NCBI GenBank assembly: GCA_013368375.1
Contig: JAACJP010000004.1
Span: forward strand, 1,922,001-1,986,000
DNA length: 64,000 bases
Source: Tricholomella constricta
Lineage: Eukaryota > Basidiomycota > Agaricomycetes > Agaricales > Lyophyllaceae
Direction of reading: 5' to 3'
A program made the position numbers and the translations under genes. The first letter of the stretch is position 1, and every line of letters begins with the position of its first letter. The notes beneath the pieces are model-generated. The model did no database searches. It saw nothing but the letters and a program-made list of their open reading frames with translations, and had not been told where the DNA came from. Positions 58,012-64,000 of the stretch are shown here, one piece after another.

Positions 58012-61000
58012 TCATTCCTGATCATACCCTGCGTCGCTGCGCCTCAATGCGCTTCGTCGCGCCATTTCTCGGGTCTCCTCCTCGACCGTAAACGTCGGAG
58101 CAGGACTCCCGCTTATCCGAACACAGTTATGCCGGAAATCCAGTTCGATTTCCAGCTGCCTCATCAATGCGACGCCAATAATGGCGTCGTATTTATCCAA
58201 GTTTACTATATCAAAGTAAACTTGCGCGTCTATCGCCTCATACTTCATTGGGACTGTCGTTCCGTAGTTGATCACTGATCGACTACCCTTCGTTCCCAAC
58301 TGTAGCGGCACCACTTCCTCCAGTTGGTGCACTTTCATTTTCGCCACTTTGGCAAATTCGGGGGACACGGCCTCCGCCGTGCATCCCGAGTCAAATAGGG
58401 TGAACGCTTTCAGCCCATTAATTTCTACCAATGCCGTAAAGCATTGGCGCTCCTGCGCTTTGCGCGTTGGACGTTTAAGAAGTCGTGTAGACTTCTTAAC
58501 CACAATGGGTCGGGTTCCCGTCCCCGTCCCAGTCGCTGTATTCGCCGCGAACATCTGTGCGGCCTCTCCCTCGTCTTCCGACTCACTATCGCTGACTTCC
58601 ACTAATAGTGGAAGTCCCTCCTCCCCCGAGTCATCCTCGAGGGTCCTCCCGAAGCACAGTCGTTCGACTGTGTCTCTGTCGTCGTCGGAACCGTACTCCT
58701 CGTACTGTTCCAACGCATAGTCCTCCCCTTCGGACTCATATTGCTCCCCCAGAAGAGGCGTCTCGCTCTCTTCTGGTTCTACGGGCGCTGTTGCTGCTGG
58801 TCGTTCGCCGCCGCATCGTCCATCGTGGCTGCGTCCAGCCACTTCCGTGTCCGACGTATCGTCCACGATATCCCGCACCGCGTTCAGTCGCGCAGTGCTG
58901 CTCTTGTTCTTAGGGCACTTGCGGCTTCTCGCAAAATGCTCCAGGCTGCCGCAATCGAAGCAGGCTAGCCGCTTCTCGCCTGAGGGCTTCGTCCCTCCGT
59001 CTACGCCCTTCGCAGGCGTCGCTGGCGGTTTCTTACTGTCCGATTTCGGTTCTGACCGTTGTCCTCCCGGACCTGTCGGTTTGTAGGGTGGTCGGCTCCC
59101 ACCCTCATACGTTCTCGTTGGAGCCCGCGCTACAGCGGTATCCTTCTTTTCCGATGATTTTCGGGCTACTGCCTCATAGTCATCGTATCCGCGAAGTACT
59201 CGGTTTGCCTGCTCAATTTTGAGCCCGGCTTCGAGTATTTCTCGCATTCGCGACGTCTCCGCCGTGAATCCCCTGTTCAAGATTTCCTTGCGCAGGTATC
59301 TTGGGATACCGGTCATAAACCGCCGTTTGAATGTATACGGGTCGGGTGGCATTACCATCCGTTCCGCATATCTCTTTAATTGATGGAAGAATTCATTTAT
59401 TCCGCCATCTGCGCTATACACAGCGCGTTCGAACCCTACATAAGCATCCTGCAACGATGCTTCATGAATAAACCGGTCATATAATCCGGTAATGACGTCC
59501 TTGAACGTCCAGTCTCGACGTCGCCGGTGAATACCGTCGACGTTGTCCGTAAACCATACAGCGGCGGCCCCCTTGAGGTACATCCCTGCGTACGAGATTC
59601 GCTCTCGCTCCCGGTCCTGTCCCCCAAGCTGGTTGATCTCCATCCAGCGGAGCACGCTATATAGCCATGTATCGAATTCTTCCATACTTGGCGCCCCGTT
59701 ATATTCCTCGGGCATGGGCACTCGCAGTGCTCCAGGCCTCGCTCCTCCCTGTTGCATAGCTATAATGCTATCCAACTTTTCATCAATCGTTGCATGATAT
59801 CGACCATGCACTTTCAGGAGATACTCTCCTTGGCGTTGCAGTCCGCTCGCCCCGAACGACCTTACCGGCCGTTGTGGAGTTACCAACTGCTGCTGGCCTC
59901 CTCCATAGTGTACCCCCGGAGTGCGACTCGGTAGTCGTATTCCCCCGTAGTACTGTGGATTGTTCGGAGGATTACTCCGTCCATCCCAGCCGCCCGTTGG
60001 GTGGCTAGCGTGAGTCGGGCGTGGCGTCGTCGTTCCTCGCCCACCGGACCCATATTCCGGTCTCACTAGTGCAGGCGGCGCATTAGTGTGCCCTCCTTCG
60101 AACTCGCTTTCCGAGTTCTCCTCGGCTTCCGAGTTGTCCTCCTCTCCACCGTATCCGCCTGGGTTTGCCGCCTCCAGTCGTAGGTCTGGATGCGGCCTTG
60201 TGGTCGCAACACTGTTGCGTCCGCTACCTCTCACCGCCTCGGTGACCCGCCCACTAGGCAGTTCTGCGCAGTGCGTAACGATTTCGTCGTCGCACGAGGG
60301 CCCTCGTTTATATGACGTCGGGCCTTCTCCTGATAAATCCCAGGTCCGACTGTATGAAGTCGCTGCTGGTTCCGCCTTGGGTGGGTTCATCGCCCGTTCG
60401 TAGGCTGCGTGTCTCACGCGCGCCTGCGAGCTTGTCTCGTCTTGCTGGCGAGGCTGCCGCAAACTTTGGTTTACGGCTTCCATCGTATCTAACGATGGTA
60501 AGGCTACGTCCCGCTGGGTTACAACCTGGCGGTATGGTTCCTCGTGGTCCTGTTGTACGAGTGGTGATTCCACCTGCTCGAACACTTCATCATACTTCCT
60601 CAGCCCCTCTTCCACAAGAGAGCTGAGCTGTGCCCGGGAGGGAGTTACTCCCTTCCGGCTTCCCGATCTTAGTTGTAGAACGATGGATTCTACTACTATC
60701 TCCTGGTCTTTTCGGAGGGCCGATTGTCCCCCGGTCGCTTCGACGCATTTTTCAAACGCGTCGTTTACTAGGTTAACTAGCACATCTCGGGGAGGCATGA
60801 TGCCGTCCCTGCTAAACATCCGTATGTTTAATACTATGCTTTCCACTAATAAATCACGGTCATCCACCACAGATGACGAAGGCAGCGTTCCGCTGCTTTC
60901 TCGTTTCGCTGGTTTCTTCTCAGCCCGGCGATTTCGTCGGGCTGCGGTCGACATCATCTTTGACGATCGCGATGCGGGCACATCAGTGAGTTCACTGGTG

Positions 61001-61422
61001 CCAAATATTGCTGGGTGACCATGTTCGTCATCCCGCATCTTTACTGAGCTCCTCGATATATTATCGAAGGGCGCAGGAAACACGCCCTGGCGTTCCTGCG
61101 AGGTGCCCGATACGGGTTCCTCTTTGGGTTTCCGGTCGCTCCAACCGGGTCCCACCTGGGAGCCCCCTTCTCGGATACTGACGGGCCTTGTCAAAATTGC
61201 GCTCTGAGGTCGAGCGCTGCTGCGCTCGTCCTCTAGATGATAGTTTCTATCATCTGGGTGTGACTTTGCCACGTCACGCGTAGGCTCCACTCTGTCGCCG
61301 CTCCCGGCGACTCCACTTCCCGGTGGATTCTCTTCTCGCGGCTTCGGATTGTCCGGCACCACGGATCCCGACCGGTTTTGGTCAGAAGGCTTCGGTTTCG
61401 AAGTCTTCTTTTTGTTGGACAT
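58012..61422 (-). CDS. Gag-protease polyprotein of the chromovirus
   Basis: ATG 61420-61422 opens 1136 codons. The N-terminal 500 or so residues are disordered and charged. The capsid-like core has AGMYLKGAAAVWFTDNV, DWTFKDVITGLYDRFI, EFFHQLKRYAERMV and RRFMTGIPRYLRKEIL. The zinc knuckle is CFDCGSLEHFARSRKC, i.e. C-x2-C-x4-H-x6-C, two residues longer than the usual last spacing. An acidic stretch follows (SESEDEGEAAQM). The aspartic protease is ALVEINGLKAFTLFDSGCTAE with the D-S-G catalytic triad and YDAIIGVALMRQL as its second half. The frame ends DAGYDQE then UGA at 58014-58012. The family is certain. Confidence 0.93.
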   Translation of the reverse strand: MSNKKKTSKPKPSDQNRSGSVVPDNPKPREENPPGSGVAGSGDRVEPTRDVAKSHPDDRNYHLEDERSSARPQSAILTRPVSIREGGSQVGPGWSDRKPKEEPVSGTSQERQGVFPAPFDNISRSSVKMRDDEHGHPAIFGTSELTDVPASRSSKMMSTAARRNRRAEKKPAKRESSGTLPSSSVVDDRDLLVESIVLNIRMFSRDGIMPPRDVLVNLVNDAFEKCVEATGGQSALRKDQEIVVESIVLQLRSGSRKGVTPSRAQLSSLVEEGLRKYDEVFEQVESPLVQQDHEEPYRQVVTQRDVALPSLDTMEAVNQSLRQPRQQDETSSQARVRHAAYERAMNPPKAEPAATSYSRTWDLSGEGPTSYKRGPSCDDEIVTHCAELPSGRVTEAVRGSGRNSVATTRPHPDLRLEAANPGGYGGEEDNSEAEENSESEFEGGHTNAPPALVRPEYGSGGRGTTTPRPTHASHPTGGWDGRSNPPNNPQYYGGIRLPSRTPGVHYGGGQQQLVTPQRPVRSFGASGLQRQGEYLLKVHGRYHATIDEKLDSIIAMQQGGARPGALRVPMPEEYNGAPSMEEFDTWLYSVLRWMEINQLGGQDRERERISYAGMYLKGAAAVWFTDNVDGIHRRRRDWTFKDVITGLYDRFIHEASLQDAYVGFERAVYSADGGINEFFHQLKRYAERMVMPPDPYTFKRRFMTGIPRYLRKEILNRGFTAETSRMREILEAGLKIEQANRVLRGYDDYEAVARKSSEKKDTAVARAPTRTYEGGSRPPYKPTGPGGQRSEPKSDSKKPPATPAKGVDGGTKPSGEKRLACFDCGSLEHFARSRKCPKNKSSTARLNAVRDIVDDTSDTEVAGRSHDGRCGGERPAATAPVEPEESETPLLGEQYESEGEDYALEQYEEYGSDDDRDTVERLCFGRTLEDDSGEEGLPLLVEVSDSESEDEGEAAQMFAANTATGTGTGTRPIVVKKSTRLLKRPTRKAQERQCFTALVEINGLKAFTLFDSGCTAEAVSPEFAKVAKMKVHQLEEVVPLQLGTKGSRSVINYGTTVPMKYEAIDAQVYFDIVNLDKYDAIIGVALMRQLEIELDFRHNCVRISGSPAPTFTVEEETREMARRSALRRSDAGYDQE

Positions 61423-61478
61423 TTTTGGAATTGAAATGTTTTAGGGGTGTTCCCTTGAAGTAAGGGTGTTTAAAAAAC
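61423..61478 (-). other. chromovirus leader, no standard primer-binding site
   Basis: In transcript sense the 56 nt after the LTR begin GTTTTTTAAACACCC and run to the gag ATG. No TGG is present anywhere in it, although tRNA 3'-end primers need it. The bases ACACCCTTAC occur both at the LTR end and in this leader. Confidence 0.7.
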
Positions 61479-61667
61479 TGTAAGGGTGTGGATAGACTTA
61501 GGAGTTCACACCAAACTAAACACGACCACTGATTGGATTGTGTGTAGATGTAGGTATGTATAAGTCTAAAGATTATATAATACAGAGGTGCTGGCTATAT
61601 ATGGCCAGCACCTTTAGAAATAAACAAAGACAAACAACGATCGCTACCATATTCGGTAACGCCCGTT
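61479..61667 (-). repeat. LTR of the chromovirus (5' LTR in transcript sense), truncated
   Basis: It reads identical to the left LTR over 189 bp from TGTAAGGG to CGCCCGTT. The terminal ACA is missing; TGTCACGCC of the second element follows instead. Confidence 0.9.
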
Positions 61668-61810
61668 GTCACGCCTGAAAAGTGTTTCAGACAAAGTGAC
61701 ATAAAAAGCCCACTCAGTCGAATTGATCACTCTAAAGAAAGGTCTTATATTTTATAACACCAGTTCAATCCCTGCCTTATAAACAGTTTAAAGTCTAGCT
61801 TGTCACAAAC

Positions 61811-61884
61811 AGCCCAATGGCTCAGTGGTTAAATTGCACCTACTGCTTTGGCACTTTTGACCTTGCTTCAATCCCGGCCTGGTG
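61811..61884 (+). repeat. tRNA-like (SINE-like) sequence in the long LTR
   Basis: TGGCTCAGTGG at 61818-61828 fits a pol III A box, and GCTTCAATCCC at 61865-61875 a B box, 47 nt later, the spacing of a tRNA gene. The stems do not pair well enough for a real tRNA. A further B-like box lies at 61763-61773 and an A-like box at 61925-61935. Confidence 0.5.
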
Positions 61885-62048
61885 CAAAACTTTATAATCA
61901 TAAGAGATTACTAAGCAGCCCACATGGCGCAATGGTTAACTCCATCATTCTGATGATTCTGTAATCCTAAGGACAAGTCAGATGACCTCAGCTTAGTCAT
62001 AACTCCTGAACTTGTCTGATTGGATCCATATGAACTGTTTCGTCATTA

Positions 62049-62594
62049 TGACTCATATGCAGCTCATGACTCATTGCACCTTCATGACTCATATGTCAGG
62101 ATGGTCCACATGCTCCACATGACATTTATATAAGCATGACTCATATGACAGCATGACTCACACCCCCACATGACTCATCTGCCTACATGACCCAAATCTG
62201 ACATTCTGACTCAAGTGTGCTAAATATAACCCATATCTTAACATGACTCATGTCTATATGACTCCATTCTGACAATCTGACTCAAGTGTTCTATAATTAA
62301 CCCTCTACATGTGATCTGACTCATGGATTGCATCTAGATGACTCATTTACAGTCATTATAACACTTGACTCATTATCATTCTATTTTTAACTCTACACAT
62401 GTAATCTGACTCATAGATTGCATCAGGATGACTCATTTACAGTCAAGGCTGTTTATTTATAACATCTGACTCATTATATTTCTATAAATATGCTCTGACT
62501 CATCCTGACTCATTACTTTCTATAAATACACATTCTGACTCACCCTGACTCATTCTGACTCCTTCACTTACAATATATGACTCTACATGACTCA
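62049..62594 (+). repeat. array of 20 TGACTCA motifs
   Basis: I count 20 exact TGACTCA heptamers, all in the same orientation, mostly as CATGACTCAT or CTGACTCAT, at irregular spacing. TGACTCA is the core site of Gcn4/AP-1 type bZIP factors. The count was made by eye. Confidence 0.85.
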
Positions 62595-62790
62595 TTGTAC
62601 TGCATCAATGCTTAGTAAGCGTAGGTAGCCAAAATGTATATAAGGGAGAGGAAATTGAGTATTCCCCCCAGTCTGGTGTGGTATAACAGTGGTTTCATCC
62701 AATATACAGCCTGCACTCACCCCCCATTGGTCATATTGTTGACCAAGGCAGTAATCTTAGTTGATTCACTGTTGTTTCTGTCTGCCAAAG

Positions 62791-63177
62791 GTTGTTCGTC
62801 ACTGTAAGATACAGTGAGCAACTTGGTAGTTTGGTTTGTTCGTCACTGTCGCCAACAGTGAGCAAACCAGAAAGTCAGTTTCAGTCTAGTGGAATTCCTG
62901 CTCGAGCCTGGCAGTGCCCAGAAGAGTTGCGAAGTGAGCTAGTCTGTCGTTCTTGTCTGTCAATCTTGTCCGTCACTGTACGAAACAGTGAGCAAGATTG
63001 ATAATTAGTTTGTTCGTCACTGTCCACAACAGTGAGCAAACTCGGTATTCTTCGTCAAGTCTAGTATATATCTACTCGAGCCTGGCAGTGCCCAGAAGAG
63101 TGTGATTGAGACTAGTGTTCGTCATCGTCCGTATCTCTCAAGCTTGTTCGTCACTGTAAGAGACAGTGAGCAACCTT
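62791..63177 (+). repeat. five related hairpins with covarying outer arms
   Basis: Each has an inner stem CACTGT/ACAGTG with a 5-nt loop and an outer arm. Positions: 62791-62822, 62833-62868, 62961-63000, 63007-63042 and 63140-63177. The outer arms are GTTG/CAAC, GGTTTG/CAAACC, CAATCTTG/CAAGATTG, AGTTTG/CAAACT and TTG/CAA. Confidence 0.85.
62901..63100 (+). repeat. duplicated 26-nt block between the hairpins
   Basis: A 26-nt block beginning CTCGAGCCTGG and ending CAGAAGAG occurs identically at 62901-62926 and 63075-63100, each after a hairpin pair. It shows the region grew by duplication of a unit of about 174 bp. Confidence 0.8.
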
Positions 63178-63366
63178 GTTAGATTTATTTCGTCATTGTT
63201 TCTCGTATTAATCAGCTATCAGTTAGTTGATTACATTTATTACTGACCTATATTCTATCTTTTGTCATCAGGAAGCCTTCGTCATCGTCAAGTCCATTCA
63301 AGTCATCGTATACATCTGTCAGTCAAGTTATCGTCAAGTCTATTCAAGTTATCGTATACATCTGCC

Positions 63367-63391
63367 AGTCAAGTCAAGTCAAGTCAAGTCA
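63367..63391 (+). repeat. AGTCA pentamer tandem repeat
   Basis: About five AGTCA units in tandem, with degenerate copies on both sides (63290-63450). Confidence 0.75.
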
Positions 63392-63823
63392 AGGTTATTC
63401 AAGTCATTATATATACACAAGTCAGTCAAGTCAAGTTAAGTCAAGCCTTATCAAGTTATCATATATCAAGTCATCGTATATCAAGTTATCATATACACAT
63501 AGTATCTTCAACGACACACTCACGACATCTATCACGACTATCTACGACACTTATCACGTCTATTTACGACCCTCGTCACTGTTTCTAACGATCTACTCCA
63601 CAGCTGTTCATTGTCTTAAACATTGTTGAGATATATTTCTTCAACAAAGACAATTGACTAACCACCCATCTCTAGACCAGATAATAAACTAACCACTCCT
63701 AGGTAATTGTATCTGGAAGGATTCCCCAACGAACACCAGGTGACCTTCCCGTCGCATATAATAGCTTCCGGTTGAGCCTGGACACTGATCTTTTTCATAA
63801 AGCTTGGTGTGAACTGACATAAT

Positions 63824-63842
63824 TGGAGCCCACCGCGAGGGG
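63824..63842 (+). other. tRNA primer-binding site of the second element
   Basis: TGGAGCCCACCGCGAGGGG starts four bases after the LTR end. TGG pairs with the CCA end of a tRNA. The tRNA identity cannot be settled without the host tRNA set. Confidence 0.7.
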
Positions 63843-63881
63843 ATTTTTTTCCAGTTAATTACCATTGAAGCTACCTAGTTT

Positions 63882-64000
63882 ATGCCCTCATCTGGTCAAT
63901 CTAGTCCCTCTCTACACACTACAACTCGTCGAGCATTATCTGAATCTAGTATCACATCTACTCAGCAAGACTCTCATATATTACCTTTACCTCAAGGAAT
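63882..64000 (+). CDS. start of the gag-like frame of the second element, partial
   Basis: ATG 63882 reads MPSSGQSSPSLHTTTRRAL, Ser/Thr-rich, and stays open to the window edge. Its position 40 nt after the primer site is where gag starts. No domain is visible yet. Confidence 0.5.
   Translation, partial: MPSSGQSSPSLHTTTRRALSESSITSTQQDSHILPLPQG

Larger units (their letters stand above)
51690..61667 (-). mobile_element. complete Ty3/gypsy chromovirus with three ORFs
   Basis: This is a minus-strand LTR retrotransposon of about 10 kb. In transcript order it has a 5' LTR at the right, a 56-nt leader without TGG, Gag-protease (61422-58012), one UGA, Pol with reverse transcriptase, RNase H, integrase and chromodomain (58011-54415), a third ORF (54350-52056), a polypurine tract (AGAGGGGGAGAG on the minus strand, about 51882-51893), and the 3' LTR at the left. 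The order RT-RNase H-integrase defines gypsy, and the chromodomain defines chromoviruses. All long frames are open and the LTRs agree over 189 bp, so the copy may be active. A second element interrupts the last bases of its right LTR. Confidence 0.92.
61667..63819 (+). repeat. 2.15-kb LTR with TGTCA...TGACA ends
   Basis: The LTR starts TGTCACGCC and ends ACTGACA, giving a 5-bp perfect inverted terminal repeat. Its right edge is set by the primer-binding site. Inside are tRNA-like boxes (61763-61935), a TGACTCA array (62049-62594), five hairpins (62791-63177) and AGTCA pentamer repeats (63367-63391). The window end prevents comparison with the 3' LTR. Confidence 0.75.
61667..64000 (+). mobile_element. 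second LTR retroelement, 5' portion only
   Basis: A 2,153-bp LTR (61667-63819), a primer-binding site and the first 40 codons of a gag-like frame are in the window. It is inserted in the right LTR of the chromovirus, so it is the younger insertion. The class is probably Ty3/gypsy, judging from the primer site and layout, but no enzyme domain is visible. Confidence 0.75.

Noticed and set aside
62049..63391. CRISPR-like array
   Set aside because: Repeats have irregular spacing, are inside an LTR of a fungal genome, and there are no cas genes.

Overview
The window is nuclear DNA of a filamentous basidiomycete, most likely an agaricomycete (mushroom-forming fungus). This rests on dense genes cut by many 45-65 bp GT-AG introns, short intergenic gaps, mushroom-type lineage-specific families, and chromodomain Ty3/gypsy retroelements. 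Gene spans below include introns. Exon joints were read by eye from GT/AG signals and reading frame, so boundaries are approximate unless argued in the entry.

Positions 1 to about 47,850 are ordinary gene-rich chromosome. In order they hold: an RBM39-like splicing factor (5' end outside the window), a D-serine dehydratase-like enzyme, a Rab4-like GTPase, two related Ser/Thr-rich single-pass membrane proteins that converge on an isochorismatase-like hydrolase, a gamma-glutamyltransferase flanked by two copies of an unnamed membrane protein, a GT31-type glycosyltransferase, a GST-like protein, SGT1 without its TPR part, dihydrofolate reductase, mitochondrial bL36, an SLC35F/EamA-type transporter, a secreted proteinase K-like subtilase, a PPZ-type phosphatase, ribosomal protein uS17, DNA ligase I with two start codons and a PIP box, mitochondrial pyruvate carrier MPC1, an uncharacterised fungal family gene, isopentenyl-diphosphate isomerase, meiotic cohesin REC8, a GRAM-domain membrane protein and INCENP. 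Apart from REC8 and INCENP (both chromosome segregation), neighbours do not form an evident pathway.

From about 47,900 to the end the window is mostly transposable elements. There is a decayed Ty1/copia RNase H fragment, one fungal family gene, and the 5' part of an unidentified gag-like element cut by a complete Ty3/gypsy chromovirus on the minus strand (51,690-61,667). That chromovirus has 189-bp LTR stretches that read identically, so it looks young. Its Gag-protease and Pol frames are continuous except for one UGA followed by CUA and then a perfect stem-loop, which points to stop-codon readthrough. It also has a third 764-codon ORF after pol, with a strong-looking splice acceptor just before its ATG. 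A second retroelement has jumped into the last few bases of its LTR. Only that element's 2.15-kb LTR, primer-binding site and first gag codons lie in the window. This long LTR holds 20 copies of TGACTCA in 546 bp, a family of five hairpins whose outer arms covary, and tRNA-like promoter boxes.

The best candidates for undescribed biology are the three-ORF chromovirus (readthrough plus a possibly spliced downstream ORF, no TGG primer site) and the architecture of the giant LTR.
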